Positions 19,141-31,992 of a stretch of 64,000 nt of DNA are shown here, one piece after another. Made by a program: the position numbers and the translations under genes. Origin of the DNA: Kyrpidia spormannii (lineage in GTDB: Bacteria > Bacillota > Bacilli > Kyrpidiales > Kyrpidiaceae); contig NZ_CP024955.1 of NCBI RefSeq assembly GCF_002804065.1, forward strand, positions 124,001 through 188,000, given 5' to 3'. The notes below the pieces were generated by a model that saw only the letters and a program-made list of their open reading frames with translations, searched no databases and had not been told where the DNA came from. Within the stretch, counting starts at the first letter, position 1. Every line of letters starts with the position of its first letter.

Positions 19141-21216
19141 ATGGCCAGGGAATTCCCGCTGGAGAAAACGCGGAACATCGGTATCATGGCCCACATTGAC
19201 GCGGGAAAAACCACGACCACGGAGCGGATTCTGTTTTACACCGGCCGGGTGCACAAGATCGGTGAGGTCCATGAAGGCGCTGCCACCATGGACTGGATGG
19301 TCCAAGAGCAGGAGCGAGGGATCACCATTACGTCCGCCGCTACGACGTGCCAATGGAAGGGTCACCGCATTAACATTATCGACACGCCCGGACACGTGGA
19401 CTTTACCGTCGAGGTGGAACGCTCACTCCGGGTACTCGACGGCGCTGTTGGCGTATTTTGCGCCAAAGGCGGCGTTGAACCCCAGTCCGAGACGGTGTGG
19501 CGCCAAGCAGACAAGTACCATGTTCCGCGCATCGCGTATGTGAACAAGATGGACATCATCGGCGCGGATTTCTATCGTGCCGTGAGTCAGATGAAGGAAC
19601 GGCTGGGAGCCAACGCTGTCCCTATTCAACTCCCCATCGGGGCGGAGGATACCTTTGAAGGGATGATTGACCTCGTCGGCATGCAGGCGTATTACTACCT
19701 CGATGATCTCGGTACCCGCAGTGAAGCCCGGGAGATCCCGGCGGAATACAAAGACCGGGCCGAGGAATATCGCCAGAACCTGCTGGAAGCCGTGGCTGAG
19801 GTCGATGAAGATTTGATGATGAAATACCTCGAGGGTGAGGAGATCACCGTCGATGAAATCAAAGGTGCTCTTAGGGCGGGAACGATTTCCGGAAAGATCG
19901 TTCCGGTGCTGTGCGGGTCTTCCTACCGGAACAAAGGGGTTCAGTTGTTGCTGGACGCCATTGTCGACTTCCTGCCATCTCCGGTGGATATTCCGCCGGT
20001 TCGTGGCACGGACTCAGAAGGGAACGAAGTGGAGCGCCATTCGGGCGATGACGAACCTTTTTCGGCCTTGGCCTTTAAGATCATGACCGACCCCTATGTT
20101 GGCAAATTGGCGTTCTTCCGGGTGTACTCCGGGACCCTAAGTTCTGGGTCCTATGTCCTAAACTCCACAAAAAACAAACGGGAGCGGATCGGGCGCATCG
20201 TTCGGATGCACGCGAATCACCGGGAGGACATCGACACGGTGTACGCGGGGGATATCGCGGCCGCCGTTGGCTTGAAGGATACATCTACCGGGGACACTCT
20301 TTGCGACGATAAGAATGTCGTCATCCTGGAATCGATGGAATTTCCTGAGCCGGTCATTCGGGTCGCCATTGAGCCGAAAACCAAGGCAGACCAAGATAAG
20401 ATGGGGCTAGCCCTTCAAAAGCTGGCGGAAGAAGACCCCACCTTCCGGACCTGGACGGACCAGGAGACGGGGCAAACGATTATTGCCGGCATGGGAGAAC
20501 TCCACTTGGAGATCATCGTCGATCGCCTGCAGCGGGAGTTCAAAGTCGAGGCCAACGTGGGTAAACCCCAGGTGGCTTATAAGGAAACCATCCGGAAGAA
20601 AGTCAAGGTGGAAGGCAAGTTCGTCCGTCAATCCGGTGGACGCGGTCAGTACGGCCACGTTTGGCTCGAACTCGAACCTCTTGAGCGCGGCCAGGGCTAC
20701 GTGTTCGAGAACAAGATTGTCGGCGGCGTGGTCCCCAAGGAATACGTTCCGGCTGTGGATGAAGGGATCCAGGAGGCCATGCAAAACGGCGTGGTCGCGG
20801 GGTATCCGCTTATCGATATGAAGGCGACCTTGGTGGATGGGTCCTATCACGATGTCGACTCTTCGGAGATGGCCTTCAAGATTGCAGGCTCCATGGCGCT
20901 GAAATCAGGCGCTGCCAAGGCAGACCCCTATCTCCTCGAACCGATCATGAAGGTCGAGGTCATTGTGCCGGAGGAGTATATGGGGGATATCATGGGCGAC
21001 ATCAATTCCCGGCGGGGGCGCATCGAAGGGATGGAGACCCGGGCCGGTGCCCAAGTGATTCGTGGTTACGTCCCCTTGGCGGAGATGTTCGGCTACGCGA
21101 CCAACCTGCGTTCCCGAACTCAAGGCCGGGGCGTTTACAGTATGGAGTTTTACAGCTACGAGGAAGTACCCAAGTCTGTGGCCCAGGAGATCATCGCCAA
21201 ATCTAAGGGCGAATGA
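19141..21216 (+). CDS. fusA: Translation elongation factor G
   Basis: GTPase that drives translocation. 691 residues. G1 is AHIDAGKT (17-24), switch I contains [14 protein letters not shown]3 DTPGH and G4 NKMD. Domain IV/V signatures include [15 protein letters not shown] and the C-terminal [27 protein letters not shown] lies 9-10 nt before ATG 19141. The single EF-G of the str operon. Confidence 0.98.
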   Translation: MAREFPLEKTRNIGIMAHIDAGKTTTTERILFYTGRVHKIGEVHEGAATMDWMVQEQERGITITSAATTCQWKGHRINIIDTPGHVDFTVEVERSLRVLDGAVGVFCAKGGVEPQSETVWRQADKYHVPRIAYVNKMDIIGADFYRAVSQMKERLGANAVPIQLPIGAEDTFEGMIDLVGMQAYYYLDDLGTRSEAREIPAEYKDRAEEYRQNLLEAVAEVDEDLMMKYLEGEEITVDEIKGALRAGTISGKIVPVLCGSSYRNKGVQLLLDAIVDFLPSPVDIPPVRGTDSEGNEVERHSGDDEPFSALAFKIMTDPYVGKLAFFRVYSGTLSSGSYVLNSTKNKRERIGRIVRMHANHREDIDTVYAGDIAAAVGLKDTSTGDTLCDDKNVVILESMEFPEPVIRVAIEPKTKADQDKMGLALQKLAEEDPTFRTWTDQETGQTIIAGMGELHLEIIVDRLQREFKVEANVGKPQVAYKETIRKKVKVEGKFVRQSGGRGQYGHVWLELEPLERGQGYVFENKIVGGVVPKEYVPAVDEGIQEAMQNGVVAGYPLIDMKATLVDGSYHDVDSSEMAFKIAGSMALKSGAAKADPYLLEPIMKVEVIVPEEYMGDIMGDINSRRGRIEGMETRAGAQVIRGYVPLAEMFGYATNLRSRTQGRGVYSMEFYSYEEVPKSVAQEIIAKSKGE

Positions 21217-21255
21217 GCTTCACCAAACGATTATCACAAGAGGGAGTTGAAACCC

Positions 21256-22446
<1,191 letters not shown>

Positions 22447-22463
22447 GTGGCGGGTCGGAAACG

Positions 22464-22488
22464 GTCGGGCCTTCGGGCCCGACTTTTT
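22464..22488 (+). terminator. Intrinsic terminator after tuf
   Basis: Perfect 8-bp stem GTCGGGCC (22464-22471) / GGCCCGAC (22476-22483) with a TTCG tetraloop and five T after it. Confidence 0.93.
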
Positions 22489-22564
22489 CCTGCCGTCCGC
22501 AACCCATGAGCAGTTTCAAGGGGGTTGACGCCTCTTTATCTCTTTTGTGGCTGAAAGATTTCGG

Positions 22565-22594
22565 TTGAGTTTCACGGAGGCCTTATAGTATAAT
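22565..22594 (+). promoter_or_regulatory. Sigma-A promoter of the S10 operon
   Basis: TTGAGT at 22565-22570, 18-bp spacer, perfect TATAAT at 22589-22594. The transcript would start near 22601, giving a leader of about 120 nt with a nested hairpin (GGCAC 22606-22610 / GTGCC 22640-22644, inside it TTGCT / AGCAA at 22623-22627). An upstream TTGACG at 22525 has no matching -10. Confidence 0.85.
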
Positions 22595-22684
22595 TTCGAC
22601 TGTTGGGCACTTGCTGCGATGAAGCAAAAGGTTGCCGATGTGCCAGGCCATATGGGCACCAATCGGGGAATTTTTGCGGAGTAG

Positions 22685-23029
<345 letters not shown>

Positions 23030-23059
23030 CGAACTCCGCAAGGTCGAGGAGGTGGAATC

Positions 23060-23692
23060 ATGAAAGGTATCTTGGGACGGAAACTCGGTATGACCCAGGT
23101 GTTCCGGGAGGATGGACGCGTGGTCCCGGTCACCGTCATCGAAGCGGGTCCATGCATTGTCCTGCAAAAGAAAACCGTGGAAACCGACGGGTATGTGGCG
23201 ATCCAGTTGGGGTTTGCCGACAAAAAGGGCCGGCGGGCAAACCGGCCGGAGACTGGCCACGCAGCCAAGTCCGGGGCAACTCCGAAGAAATATATTCGCG
23301 AGATCCGCAATGTCGATATCGCGGAATATGAAGTGGGACAGGAACTGCGGGCGGACGTTTTCGCTCCGGGGGAACTGGTGGACGTCACCGGGATCTCCAA
23401 AGGTAAAGGCTACGCGGGCGCGATCAAGCGCCACAATCAGGCACGCGGCCCCATGGCCCACGGCTCAAAATATCACCGGGGCGTAGGTTCCCTGGGCTCC
23501 ATTGCGCCCAACCGGGTGTTTAAGGGCCAGACCCTGCCCGGCCGAATGGGCGGAGAGCGGGTGACCGTTCAAAACCTTGAAGTGATCCAAGCCGATCCAG
23601 AGCGCAACCTGCTCCTTGTAAAAGGTGCGGTACCGGGCCCCCGGAACAGCTATGTGATCGTGAAATCGGCGGTCAAAGCAACGGTGAAGTGA
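23060..23692 (+). CDS. rplC: Ribosomal protein L3
   Basis: 50S protein whose central loop approaches the peptidyl transferase centre. 210 residues from ATG 23060, with GAGGAGGTG upstream. Signatures are [31 protein letters not shown] and [22 protein letters not shown]. The loop residues near the active site look ordinary. Confidence 0.97.
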   Translation: MKGILGRKLGMTQVFREDGRVVPVTVIEAGPCIVLQKKTVETDGYVAIQLGFADKKGRRANRPETGHAAKSGATPKKYIREIRNVDIAEYEVGQELRADVFAPGELVDVTGISKGKGYAGAIKRHNQARGPMAHGSKYHRGVGSLGSIAPNRVFKGQTLPGRMGGERVTVQNLEVIQADPERNLLLVKGAVPGPRNSYVIVKSAVKATVK

Positions 23693-23718
23693 ATACACCC
23701 GGAAAGGAGGAAAGTCCA

Positions 23719-24342
23719 GTGCCAAAAGTTGCAGTATACAATGCGGCGGGAGAACAGGTCGGCGAACTTGAGCTATCGGAAAAAGTGTTCGGAGTGGACG
23801 TCAAGCCGGCCGTGCTTCACCAGGCGGTGGTGGCTCAGTTGGCCAACGCGAGACAAGGCACCCGGGCCACCAAGAACCGAGCGTTGGTACGCGGTGGCGG
23901 GCGCAAGCCATGGCGCCAAAAAGGGACGGGCCGGGCCCGGCAAGGCAGCATTCGCGCGCCGCAATGGGTGGGGGGCGGCACGGTTTTTGGACCCCAGCCC
24001 CGGGATTTTTCAATGCGGCTGCCCAAGAAGCTCCGCCGTCTGGCGATTCGCGGCGCCCTCAGCTCGAAGGTGTCCGAGGGTAGCCTGATCGTCCTGGATT
24101 CCATCCCGATCGAGGCCCCGAAAACCAAAGAAATGATCCGGATCCTGTCTAATCTGAAAGTGCCGGGCAAGGCGCTGGTGGTCGGAGAAGGCCTCAACCA
24201 GCCCGCATACCTGTCAGCCCGGAACATCCCGGGTGTGAAATACCTCCCGGCGACGGATATCAATGTGGTCGATCTTTTACACCACGATCACCTCGTTGTC
24301 ACGACGGGCGCTGTAAAGCGGATCGAGGAGGTGTTCGCCTGA
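23719..24342 (+). CDS. rplD: Ribosomal protein L4
   Basis: 50S protein lining the exit tunnel; in some bacteria it represses the S10 operon. 207 residues from GTG 23719 ([15 protein letters not shown]), with AAAGGAGG 8 nt upstream. The tunnel loop, site of macrolide resistance changes, is [22 protein letters not shown] and appears unaltered. Its stop overlaps the rplW start. Confidence 0.96.
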   Translation: MPKVAVYNAAGEQVGELELSEKVFGVDVKPAVLHQAVVAQLANARQGTRATKNRALVRGGGRKPWRQKGTGRARQGSIRAPQWVGGGTVFGPQPRDFSMRLPKKLRRLAIRGALSSKVSEGSLIVLDSIPIEAPKTKEMIRILSNLKVPGKALVVGEGLNQPAYLSARNIPGVKYLPATDINVVDLLHHDHLVVTTGAVKRIEEVFA

Positions 24343-24632
24343 TGAAAAGCCCCTATGACATCATCCTTCGGCCGGTGGTCACCGAGGAAAGTACCGATCA
24401 GATGGCTTTGCGAAAATATACCTTCTTTGTGGACCCGCGGGCGAACAAAGTGGAGATCAAAAAAGCGGTGGAAGCGATCTTTGATGTGAAGGTCGCGAAG
24501 GTCAACACGATCCGCGTACCCGGCAAAAAGAAGCGTTACGGGCGGCACACCGGGTATACGGCAGAGCGGAAGAAGGCCGTGGTCACTTTGACGGAGGACT
24601 CGAAGGAGATCAAGATCTTTGACGGAGCGTGA
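24342..24632 (+). CDS. rplW: Ribosomal protein L23
   Basis: 50S protein at the tunnel exit, dock for trigger factor and SRP. 96 residues. It begins [17 protein letters not shown] and contains [29 protein letters not shown] 24342 shares a base with the rplD stop (TGATG), and GAGGAGGTG lies upstream, so the two are translationally coupled. Confidence 0.97.
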   Translation: MKSPYDIILRPVVTEESTDQMALRKYTFFVDPRANKVEIKKAVEAIFDVKVAKVNTIRVPGKKKRYGRHTGYTAERKKAVVTLTEDSKEIKIFDGA

Positions 24633-24663
24633 TCCGATCCCCACAGAAAAGGAGGGAGTCTAG

Positions 24664-25494
24664 ATGCCGATTAAAAAGTTCAAACCGACCTCTGCCGGCC
24701 GGCGATTCATGACGGTGTCGACTTTTGAGGAAATTACCACCGACGAACCGGAACGGTCACTGCTCGTTCCCCTGAAAAAGCACGCAGGTCGCAACAACCA
24801 AGGCAGGCTGACCGTTCGTCATCGGGGCGGGGGCACAAAGCGAAAATATCGCATCATTGATTTTAAACGCGACAAGGATGGCATTCCCGGCCGCGTTGCT
24901 TCGATTGAATACGATCCAAACCGATCCGCCAACATTGCTCTCATCCATTATGCGGATGGCGAGAAACGGTACATTCTCGCTCCTCACGGTTTGTCCGTGG
25001 GAGACACGATCCACTCCGGGCCGCAGGCGGACATCAAAGTGGGGAATGCTTTGCCATTGGCGAACATCCCGGTGGGTACCATTATCCACAACATCGAGTT
25101 AAAACCGGGGGCTGGCGGTCAGTTGGTGAGGGCTGCAGGTACCGAGGCCCAACTCCTGGCAAAAGAAGGAGCCTATGCCCATGTTCGGCTGGCCTCCGGA
25201 GAAGTGCGGTTGATCCGATTGGAGTGCCGGGCGACGATCGGCCAAGTCGGCAATCTCGATCACGAGAATGTGAGCATCGGCAAAGCCGGGCGATCCCGCT
25301 GGATGGGTAAACGGCCGACGGTCCGGGGTGTCGTGATGAATCCCGTGGATCACCCCCACGGTGGCGGTGAAGGGCGATCCCCCATCGGCCGCAAAGCGCC
25401 GGTCAGCCCTTGGGGTAAACCCACTCTCGGCAAAAAGACCCGCAAGAAGAACAAGCCAAGCGATCAGTACATTGTCCGTCCTCGCAAGAAATGA
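24664..25494 (+). CDS. rplB: Ribosomal protein L2
   Basis: Large 23S-binding protein required for subunit joining and peptidyl transferase. 276 residues. Landmarks are [26 protein letters not shown] and the C-terminal [17 protein letters not shown] with the conserved histidine. AAAAGGAGGGAG precedes ATG 24664. Confidence 0.98.
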   Translation: MPIKKFKPTSAGRRFMTVSTFEEITTDEPERSLLVPLKKHAGRNNQGRLTVRHRGGGTKRKYRIIDFKRDKDGIPGRVASIEYDPNRSANIALIHYADGEKRYILAPHGLSVGDTIHSGPQADIKVGNALPLANIPVGTIIHNIELKPGAGGQLVRAAGTEAQLLAKEGAYAHVRLASGEVRLIRLECRATIGQVGNLDHENVSIGKAGRSRWMGKRPTVRGVVMNPVDHPHGGGEGRSPIGRKAPVSPWGKPTLGKKTRKKNKPSDQYIVRPRKK

Positions 25495-25536
25495 GGTCAT
25501 CGGATCGGTCGGATCAATAGGAAAGGAGGCGGAAGG

Positions 25537-25818
25537 ATGGGGCGGTCCTTAAAGAAAGGTCCTTTTTGCGACGCGTATCTCCTGAAGAAGATCGAGGAGA
25601 TGAACGCGAAAGGGGAGAAGAAGGTCATCAAAACCTGGTCCCGGCGGTCGACCATTTTTCCACAATTCGTAGGCCACACCCTCGCGGTGCACGACGGCCG
25701 CAAGCATGTGCCGGTGTACATTACCGAGGACATGGTCGGCCATAAGCTGGGAGAATTTGCGCCGACCAGGACGTACAAGGGACATGCAGGAGACGAAAAG
25801 TCGTCCCGCAGTCGGTAA
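25537..25818 (+). CDS. rpsS: Ribosomal protein S19
   Basis: 30S head protein in the bridge to the large subunit. 93 residues beginning [10 protein letters not shown], with [64 protein letters not shown] precedes the ATG. Confidence 0.98.
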   Translation: MGRSLKKGPFCDAYLLKKIEEMNAKGEKKVIKTWSRRSTIFPQFVGHTLAVHDGRKHVPVYITEDMVGHKLGEFAPTRTYKGHAGDEKSSRSR

Positions 25819-25846
25819 CCCACGATGACGGAAGGAGGGGAAGAGG

Positions 25847-26188
25847 ATGGAAGCGACAGCAGTGGCGAGGTATATTCGTATCTCGCCGCGCAAAGCCCGC
25901 CTCGTTGTGGATCTGATCCGCGGAAAGTCGGTGGGCGAAGCGCTGGCAATTCTGAAGCACACCCCCAAGGCGGCCTCGCCGGTGGTGGAAAAAGTGCTCC
26001 GCTCGGCCGTAGCCAATGCCGAACACAATTACGACATGGACGTCGAGCGGCTGTATATCAGCAAAATCTGCGTCGATCCAGGCCCCACGTTAAAGCGGTT
26101 TCAGCCGCACGCCCAAGGTCGTGCTTTTCCGATTCACAAGCGCACGAGCCACATCACAGTGGTCGTCAGTGAGAAAAAGGAGGGATAG
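25847..26188 (+). CDS. rplV: Ribosomal protein L22
   Basis: 50S protein with a beta-hairpin in the exit tunnel. 113 residues. It reads [33 protein letters not shown], and the tunnel hairpin is around [29 protein letters not shown]. The macrolide-contact residues are normal. GGAAGGAGGGG precedes the ATG. Confidence 0.97.
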   Translation: MEATAVARYIRISPRKARLVVDLIRGKSVGEALAILKHTPKAASPVVEKVLRSAVANAEHNYDMDVERLYISKICVDPGPTLKRFQPHAQGRAFPIHKRTSHITVVVSEKKEG

Positions 26189-26194
26189 AACTGC

Positions 26195-26875
26195 ATGGGG
26201 CAAAAGGTGAGTCCGGTCGGGCTGCGCATTGGAATCATTCGTGACTGGGAATCGAAATGGTACGCCGGGAAGAAGGAATACGGGAAGCTCCTTCTCGAAG
26301 ACGTAAAAATTCGCGACTATATTTTTAAGCGGTTGAAAGATGCCGCGGTCTCCGCGGTGGAGATCGAGCGGGCGGCTAACCGCGTGAACATCACTGTTCA
26401 CACGGCGAAGCCTGGGATGGTTATCGGCAAAGGCGGAACCGAGGTCGAAGCTCTGCGGGCGGCGTTGGCGCACATGACCGGAAAACGGGTACACATCAAT
26501 ATCGCCGAGGTGAAAAACCCGGAGTTGTCCGCCAAGCTCGTCGCAGAGAACGTGGCTTCCCAATTGGAACGACGCGTGGCGTTCCGCCGGGCCATGAAGC
26601 AGGCGATCCAGCGCACAATGCGAGCCGGGGCGAAGGGTGTGAAAATCCAGGTCTCCGGGCGGCTGGCCGGAGCTGAGATCGCCCGTACTGAAGGGTATTC
26701 TGAAGGGACGGTCCCCCTTCACACTCTGCGCGCCGATATCGATTATGCGTTGGCCGAGGCCCACACCACGTATGGGCGGATTGGTGTAAAGGTGTGGATT
26801 TATCGCGGAGAGATTCTTCCGGTTAAAGGGGACCGGAACGCGGAGAAGTCGAGCGGAGAGGAAGGGGGCAAGTAG
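26195..26875 (+). CDS. rpsC: Ribosomal protein S3
   Basis: 30S protein at the mRNA entry, with a KH domain. 226 residues. The start segment is [22 protein letters not shown], the KH signature is [15 protein letters not shown] and the C-terminal domain has [12 protein letters not shown]. It lies 6 nt after rplV, with AAAAAGGAGGG upstream. Confidence 0.98.
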   Translation: MGQKVSPVGLRIGIIRDWESKWYAGKKEYGKLLLEDVKIRDYIFKRLKDAAVSAVEIERAANRVNITVHTAKPGMVIGKGGTEVEALRAALAHMTGKRVHINIAEVKNPELSAKLVAENVASQLERRVAFRRAMKQAIQRTMRAGAKGVKIQVSGRLAGAEIARTEGYSEGTVPLHTLRADIDYALAEAHTTYGRIGVKVWIYRGEILPVKGDRNAEKSSGEEGGK

Positions 26876-26877
26876 AG

Positions 26878-27312
26878 ATGCTAATGCCCAAGCGCGTCAA
26901 ACATCGGAAAGAACAGCGCGGGCGCCTGAAAGGCCGATCGAAGGGCGGCAACGAGATTGCCTTTGGCGAATACGGCCTTCAGGCTTTGGAACCTGCGTGG
27001 ATCACCAACCGGCAGATCGAGGCGGCGCGAATTGCTATGACCCGTTATATCCGCCGGGGCGGAAAAGTGTGGATCAAGATCTTCCCGGCCAAGCCCGTGA
27101 CGAAAAAGCCGGCGGAGACCCGTATGGGAAGCGGAAAAGGTTCCCCGGAGCAGTGGGTTGCCGTGGTGAAGCCTGGGCGCATCCTGTTTGAGCTGGCCGG
27201 CGTTCCGGAAGAAGTGGCGAAGGAAGCGATGCGCCTCGCTTCTCACAAGCTCCCCATCAAGACGAAGTTTGTGACCCGGGGTGAAATGGGTGGTGACAGC
27301 CATGAAGCCTAA
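26878..27312 (+). CDS. rplP: Ribosomal protein L16
   Basis: 50S protein that positions A-site tRNA. 144 residues. It begins [19 protein letters not shown], like other Firmicute L16; the ATG at 26878 has AAGGGGG about 8 nt upstream, better than the ATG at 26884. Conserved stretches are [24 protein letters not shown] and [18 protein letters not shown]. Its end overlaps rpmC by 11 nt. Confidence 0.97.
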   Translation: MLMPKRVKHRKEQRGRLKGRSKGGNEIAFGEYGLQALEPAWITNRQIEAARIAMTRYIRRGGKVWIKIFPAKPVTKKPAETRMGSGKGSPEQWVAVVKPGRILFELAGVPEEVAKEAMRLASHKLPIKTKFVTRGEMGGDSHEA

Positions 27313-27499
27313 GGACTTGCGGCACCTGAGCGATGATGAGATTCAGGATAAGGTCAATGACCTCAAGGAGGAACTGTTCAACCTGCGGTTTCAATTGGCA
27401 ACGGGACAGCTCGACAACCCCATGCGGATTCGGCAGGTAAAAAAGGACATTGCCCGGGCGAAGACGATCCTTCGGGAAAGGGAACTCGGGATTCGCTGA
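27302..27499 (+). CDS. rpmC: Ribosomal protein L29
   Basis: Small coiled-coil 50S protein at the tunnel exit. 65 residues from ATG 27302 ([14 protein letters not shown]), with [31 protein letters not shown] as its family core. It starts inside the end of rplP with GGGTGGTG as ribosome-binding site, so it is probably translated by coupling. Confidence 0.96.
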   Translation: MKPKDLRHLSDDEIQDKVNDLKEELFNLRFQLATGQLDNPMRIRQVKKDIARAKTILRERELGIR

Positions 27500-27518
27500 G
27501 GCGGAAAGGGGGAGCAAG

Positions 27519-27785
27519 GTGAGCGAAGAGCGGAATCAGCGCAAGACCAGGATTGGCAAGGTCGTCAGCGACAAGATGGATAAAACCATTGTCGTGGCGG
27601 TGGTCCAGAGCGTGACCCACCCACTGTACGGGAAAACCGTAAAGCGGACGACCAAGTTTAAGGCGCACGATGAGAATAACGAGGCCAGGATCGGGGACAC
27701 TGTCAAGATTATGGAGACCCGGCCCCTTTCCAAGGAGAAGCGTTGGCGCCTCGTGGAAATTTTGGAGCGGGCGGAAGTCCTGTAA
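27519..27785 (+). CDS. rpsQ: Ribosomal protein S17
   Basis: Primary 16S-binding protein. 88 residues from GTG 27519 ([23 protein letters not shown]), behind AAAGGGGGA. OB-fold segments include [20 protein letters not shown] and [24 protein letters not shown]. Confidence 0.96.
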   Translation: MSEERNQRKTRIGKVVSDKMDKTIVVAVVQSVTHPLYGKTVKRTTKFKAHDENNEARIGDTVKIMETRPLSKEKRWRLVEILERAEVL

Positions 27786-27812
27786 TCCTCGCTTGGGAAA
27801 GGAGGAGGTTCG

Positions 27813-28181
27813 ATGATTCAGCCGCAAACCAGACTGGTGGTAGCCGACAATTCCGGGGCCAAGGAGATCATGTGTTTCCGGGTTCTTGGCGGTTCAAACA
27901 GGAAGACGGCGAACATCGGCGATATCATTGTTGCCTCGGTGAAAAGTGCAACACCCGGCGGCGTTGTCAAAAAAGGAGATGTGGTCAAGGCGGTGATCGT
28001 GCGATCCCGACGGGGAGTGCGACGGGCGGACGGCAGTTATATCCGCTTTGACGAAAACGCAGCGGTGATCATTCGAGAAGACAAGAGTCCTCGGGGCACG
28101 CGGATTTTTGGGCCGGTGGCCCGAGAGCTCCGAGATCGGGATTTCATGAAGATCATTTCACTGGCTCCGGAAGTGTTGTAA
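27813..28181 (+). CDS. rplN: Ribosomal protein L14
   Basis: 50S protein at the subunit interface and binding site of RsfS. 122 residues, standard length. It starts [37 protein letters not shown] and ends [24 protein letters not shown] precedes ATG 27813. Confidence 0.98.
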   Translation: MIQPQTRLVVADNSGAKEIMCFRVLGGSNRKTANIGDIIVASVKSATPGGVVKKGDVVKAVIVRSRRGVRRADGSYIRFDENAAVIIREDKSPRGTRIFGPVARELRDRDFMKIISLAPEVL

Positions 28182-28247
28182 CAAGAGCCTTGCCCGACCA
28201 GGGTATCGACCCCGGATGGGGAAGGAACGAGGAGGTGTGGTGGCGGG

Positions 28248-28577
28248 ATGTCCCAAACCAAGATGCGGATCAAGAAGGGCGACATGGTGGCGGTGATCGC
28301 TGGCAAGGACAAAGGGAAAAAGGGCCGGGTGCTGGCGGCTTATCCGAAAAGGCAGAGGGTGCTGGTGGAAGGCGTGAACATGGTCAAGCGCCATATGAAG
28401 CCAAACCCCACTTATCCCCAGGGAGGCATCATCTCCAAGGAAGCTCCCCTTCACGTTTCAAACGTGATGATCGTGGACCCGAAAACCGGCGAACCGACTC
28501 GGGTGGGGATGAAGATCCTTGCGGACGGCAAAAAGGTCCGGTACGCGAAGAAGTCCGGTGAAATCCTAGATAAGTGA
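28248..28577 (+). CDS. rplX: Ribosomal protein L24
   Basis: Assembly-initiating 50S protein with a KOW motif. 109 residues. The KOW part is [27 protein letters not shown] and the rest [32 protein letters not shown] lies about 11 nt before ATG 28248; the ATG at 28263 is a possible second start. Confidence 0.96.
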   Translation: MSQTKMRIKKGDMVAVIAGKDKGKKGRVLAAYPKRQRVLVEGVNMVKRHMKPNPTYPQGGIISKEAPLHVSNVMIVDPKTGEPTRVGMKILADGKKVRYAKKSGEILDK

Positions 28578-28599
28578 TCGGCGAAAGGAGGGTGTGTGC

Positions 28600-29145
28600 G
28601 TGGCGCCCCGACTGTTAGAGCGGTACAAGCGGGATGTGATTCCCGCCCTCATGCAGAGATTCGGCTACAGGAACGTGATGCAGGTTCCCAAGGTTGAGAA
28701 GGTGGTCCTCAATATCGGACTTGGGGAGGCAGTTCAGAACCCCAAGGCTCTCGATGCGGCGGTAGATGATTTGACGGCGATCTCCGGCCAGAAACCCGTG
28801 GTCACCCGGGCTCGCAAGTCCGTGGCCAGTTTCAAGCTGCGGGCGGGAATGCCCATCGGAGTCAAGGTCACTTTGCGCGGAGATCGGATGTATTATTTTC
28901 TTGATAAGCTATTCAACGTCGCGTTGCCCCGGGTTCGAGACTTCCGCGGCGTGTCGCCCAGGGCCTTTGACGGGCGCGGAAACTATAGTCTGGGACTTCG
29001 GGAACAACTGATTTTCCCGGAGATCGATTACGATAAAATCGACAAAGTCCGCGGCCTGGAGGTCATCATCGTAACCACGGCGGACAGCGACGAAGAGGCC
29101 CGGGAACTGTTGGCGCAGTTGGGTATGCCCTTTCGGGCGAGCTGA
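28600..29145 (+). CDS. rplE: Ribosomal protein L5
   Basis: 50S central protuberance protein that contacts 5S rRNA and P-site tRNA. 181 residues from GTG 28600 ([12 protein letters not shown]), with GGAGGG 7 nt upstream; the earlier GTG at 28594 is too close to it. Signatures are [42 protein letters not shown] and [23 protein letters not shown]. Confidence 0.97.
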   Translation: MAPRLLERYKRDVIPALMQRFGYRNVMQVPKVEKVVLNIGLGEAVQNPKALDAAVDDLTAISGQKPVVTRARKSVASFKLRAGMPIGVKVTLRGDRMYYFLDKLFNVALPRVRDFRGVSPRAFDGRGNYSLGLREQLIFPEIDYDKIDKVRGLEVIIVTTADSDEEARELLAQLGMPFRAS

Positions 29146-29174
29146 TCCACCGATACCAGGGGGAGGTGTGCTGC

Positions 29175-29360
29175 GTGGCGAAAAAATCGATGATCGTGAA
29201 GGCGCAGCGCAAGCCGAAGTTCAAGACTCGGGCGTACACCCGCTGCCAGCTGTGTGGCCGTCCGCACGCGGTCTTGCGCAAATTTGGCGTCTGCCGGATC
29301 TGCTTCCGGGAACTTGCCTATCAAGGGCGGTTGCCGGGGGTCAAGAAGGCAAGCTGGTGA
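29175..29360 (+). CDS. rpsN: Ribosomal protein S14, zinc-binding type Z
   Basis: 30S head protein. 61 residues from GTG 29175 ([19 protein letters not shown]), with GGAGGTG 7 nt upstream. Two CxxC pairs (CQLC and CRIC) bind zinc, marking the short type Z form usual at this spc-operon position. Confidence 0.96.
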   Translation: MAKKSMIVKAQRKPKFKTRAYTRCQLCGRPHAVLRKFGVCRICFRELAYQGRLPGVKKASW

Positions 29361-29407
29361 GAGAAGAGTTTTGACCGTTGAGGGGTTCAGGAGGGAGGGT
29401 AACTGCC

Positions 29408-29806
29408 ATGGTGATGACCGATCCGATCGCCGATATGTTGACGCGCATCCGAAACGCCAATTTGGTCGGGCATGAGAAGGTCGAGATTCCCGCGTCCAAC
29501 GTGAAGCGTGCTATCGCGAACATCCTAAAAGAAGAAGGGTTCATCCGGGACGCTGAATTTATCCCCGACAACAAGCAGGGCATGATCCGGGTGTTCCTCA
29601 AGTACGGGCCCAACAATGAACGGGTGATCACCGGTCTGAAGCGGATCAGCAAACCCGGCCGCCGCGTGTACGTGAAGAATGATGCCGTGCCCAGGGTTTT
29701 GGGCGGACTGGGCTTGGCTATTTTATCGACGTCCCGGGGGATTATGACCGATAAAGATGCGCGGAGAAACGGTGTGGGTGGCGAAGTCATTTGCTACGTG
29801 TGGTGA
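29408..29806 (+). CDS. rpsH: Ribosomal protein S8
   Basis: Binds the 16S central domain and, in many bacteria, its own spc mRNA. 132 residues from ATG 29408 ([18 protein letters not shown]), with AGGAGGGAGGG upstream. The C-terminal RNA-binding part is [27 protein letters not shown]. Confidence 0.97.
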   Translation: MVMTDPIADMLTRIRNANLVGHEKVEIPASNVKRAIANILKEEGFIRDAEFIPDNKQGMIRVFLKYGPNNERVITGLKRISKPGRRVYVKNDAVPRVLGGLGLAILSTSRGIMTDKDARRNGVGGEVICYVW

Positions 29807-29836
29807 ATACGAGGGCGGGAACGGAGGTGAAGGAAT

Positions 29837-30376
29837 TTGTCGCGGATTGGGAGAAAACCCATTGAAATTCCGGCCGGCGTGGAGGTGTCCATCGACGGGC
29901 AGACGGTGACCGTCAAGGGGCCGAAGGGCACTCTGACCCGGAATATCCACAAAGATATGGTCGTCACCATCGAAGGCAACCAGGTCGTGGTGACCCGGCC
30001 CAGTGATGAGAAGCTGCACAAGAGTTTGCACGGGACCACCCGCAGCGTCATCGCCAACATGGTGGAGGGCGTGACGAAGGGCTTCCAGAAAAACCTCGAA
30101 CTTGTGGGCGTGGGCTATCGGGCAGTGAAATCCGGCAATAAGGTCACCCTGTCTTTGGGCTTTTCACACCCTGTTGAATTGGTGCCCGATGCCGGCATCG
30201 AAATCGATGTCCCGGCTCCCAACAAACTGGTGGTGCGCGGCATCGACAAAGAGCAGGTTGGTACGGTGGCGGCGTCCATCCGGCGAATTCGAGAGCCTGA
30301 ACCGTATAAGGGCAAGGGCATTAAATACGAAAACGAAAAGATTCGGCGCAAAGTGGGTAAGACCGGAAAGAAGTGA
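29837..30376 (+). CDS. rplF: Ribosomal protein L6
   Basis: 50S protein near the sarcin-ricin loop. 179 residues from TTG 29837 ([17 protein letters not shown]), behind GGAGGTGAAGG. It has the usual two related domains and the C-terminal [27 protein letters not shown]. No ATG is available at the correct N-terminus. Confidence 0.97.
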   Translation: MSRIGRKPIEIPAGVEVSIDGQTVTVKGPKGTLTRNIHKDMVVTIEGNQVVVTRPSDEKLHKSLHGTTRSVIANMVEGVTKGFQKNLELVGVGYRAVKSGNKVTLSLGFSHPVELVPDAGIEIDVPAPNKLVVRGIDKEQVGTVAASIRRIREPEPYKGKGIKYENEKIRRKVGKTGKK

Positions 30377-30429
30377 TGGCCGAGTGAAGGCCGGAGACGC
30401 CATCTGGTCTGCGAAGGGAGGTTATAATC

Positions 30430-30798
30430 ATGGCGGCGAGTGTGAGTCGGAAAGAAGCGCGCCATCGGCGCCATCTGCGGGTGCGCAAGAAAGTGTTCGG
30501 CACCCCCGACCGGCCGCGGCTTAACGTGTTTCGCTCGGCGAGGCACATTTACGCCCAGGTGATCGACGATACCAAAGGCCATACCTATGTGGCGGCGTCC
30601 ACCCTGGATCCGGAATTGCGGGGGCAGATCGGATATGGAGGCAATGTGGAGGCGGCCCGTAAAGTGGGAGAGTTGGTGGCGAAGCGGGCGATGGAGAAGG
30701 GGATCACGAAGGTGGTCTTCGACCGCGGCGGGTATTTATACCACGGCCGGGTGCGGGCACTGGCGGATGCCGCGCGGGAGGCGGGTCTGGAATTCTAA
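30430..30798 (+). CDS. rplR: Ribosomal protein L18
   Basis: 5S rRNA-binding protein. 122 residues. A basic N-terminus ([20 protein letters not shown]) precedes [20 protein letters not shown], and the protein ends [32 protein letters not shown] precedes ATG 30430. Confidence 0.98.
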   Translation: MAASVSRKEARHRRHLRVRKKVFGTPDRPRLNVFRSARHIYAQVIDDTKGHTYVAASTLDPELRGQIGYGGNVEAARKVGELVAKRAMEKGITKVVFDRGGYLYHGRVRALADAAREAGLEF

Positions 30799-30822
30799 TC
30801 GACAGGCGAAGGAGGGGGAGAC

Positions 30823-31320
30823 ATGCGCGTTGATCCAAACCAGTTGGAACTGACGGAAAAAGTTGTGGCGATCAACCGGGTGGCCAAAGTGGTTAAAGGT
30901 GGGCGCCGGTTCAGTTTTAGCGCTGTTGTGGTTGTCGGAGACGGCAACGGATGGGTGGGGGCCGGTTTGGGAAAGGCCGGAGAAGTTCCGGATGCCATCC
31001 GCAAAGGGATCGAAGATGCAAAAAAGAACCTGTTTCACGTCCCGCTTCGGGGGACCACTCTTCCCCATGAAGTGGTGGGCCATTTTGGCGCAGGAAAAGT
31101 TTTGTTGAAGCCGGCTTCTCCGGGTACCGGCGTCATTGCCGGGGGGCCGGTGCGGGCGGTGCTGGAATTGGCCGGTGTGAAGGACATCCTCACCAAATCC
31201 TTGGGTTCAAACAATCCTTTGAACATGGTGAATGCCACCATCACCGGGCTCAAGCAATTGAAGCGACCGGAAGAAGTGGCCCGGCTGCGCGGGAAAACGC
31301 TCCAGGAAATCCTGGGATAG
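30823..31320 (+). CDS. rpsE: Ribosomal protein S5
   Basis: 30S protein at the mRNA entry, involved in decoding fidelity. 165 residues. The dsRBD-like part is [37 protein letters not shown] (the GGRRFSF loop is the spectinomycin region, unaltered), followed by [33 protein letters not shown] precedes ATG 30823. Confidence 0.98.
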   Translation: MRVDPNQLELTEKVVAINRVAKVVKGGRRFSFSAVVVVGDGNGWVGAGLGKAGEVPDAIRKGIEDAKKNLFHVPLRGTTLPHEVVGHFGAGKVLLKPASPGTGVIAGGPVRAVLELAGVKDILTKSLGSNNPLNMVNATITGLKQLKRPEEVARLRGKTLQEILG

Positions 31321-31332
31321 GGGGGAGAGATC

Positions 31333-31518
31333 GTGGCGAGACTGGCCATTACCCTGGTCCGGAGCACCATCGGCCGGCCAGAAGATCAACGGGCGACGGT
31401 CCGTAGTCTCGGTCTTCGTAAAATCCGGGACACTGTGGTGCACGAGGACACCCCGACGATTCGCGGGATGGTGAAAAAGATCGACCATTTGGTGCGGGTG
31501 GAGGAAGTGGCCGAGTAA
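31333..31518 (+). CDS. rpmD: Ribosomal protein L30
   Basis: Small 50S protein. 61 residues from GTG 31333 ([31 protein letters not shown]), behind GGGGGAGAG. It ends in [16 protein letters not shown], typical of L30. Confidence 0.96.
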   Translation: MARLAITLVRSTIGRPEDQRATVRSLGLRKIRDTVVHEDTPTIRGMVKKIDHLVRVEEVAE

Positions 31519-31547
31519 TCAAACAGCACGCAGAGGGGGTGGAACGA

Positions 31548-31991
31548 GTGAAGCTGCACGAACTCAAGCCGGCGCCTGGTTCGAAAAAAGCTTCCAAACG
31601 GGTGGGCAGGGGAATCGGATCGGGCCTCGGAAAGACGGCCGGCCGCGGAACCAAGGGGCAGAAAGCGCGCTCCGGCGGCGGCGTTCGCCCGGGGTTCGAA
31701 GGCGGCCAGACGCCTTTGTACCGCCGGTTGCCGAAGCGAGGGTTCAGCAACGCGCCGTTCAAGAGAAACTGGGCTGAGGTGAACGTCGGCAAGTTGAATC
31801 GTTTTGCACCGGGCACCGTGGTGACCCTGGAGACGCTCCGGGAGGCGGGCCTGGTCAAAGGGGCAAAGGATGGGGTGAAGATTCTCGGGCAGGGGGATCT
31901 GGAAGTCAGTATCACGGTTAAGGCTAACGGATTCTCCAAGTCGGCCATTGAAAAAATCCAGGCGGCCGGCGGCGCCGCTGAGGTGATTTAA
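31548..31991 (+). CDS. rplO: Ribosomal protein L15
   Basis: 50S assembly protein with a long basic extension. 147 residues from GTG 31548 ([22 protein letters not shown]), with GAGGGGG upstream; a GTG at 31539 falls within that ribosome-binding site. Signatures are the glycine-rich [43 protein letters not shown] and the C-terminal [17 protein letters not shown]. Confidence 0.96.
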   Translation: MKLHELKPAPGSKKASKRVGRGIGSGLGKTAGRGTKGQKARSGGGVRPGFEGGQTPLYRRLPKRGFSNAPFKRNWAEVNVGKLNRFAPGTVVTLETLREAGLVKGAKDGVKILGQGDLEVSITVKANGFSKSAIEKIQAAGGAAEVI

Positions 31992-31992
31992 C

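Noticed and set aside
22525..22553. TTGACG upstream of the S10 promoter as a second promoter
   Set aside because: No -10-like hexamer lies 16-19 bp downstream.
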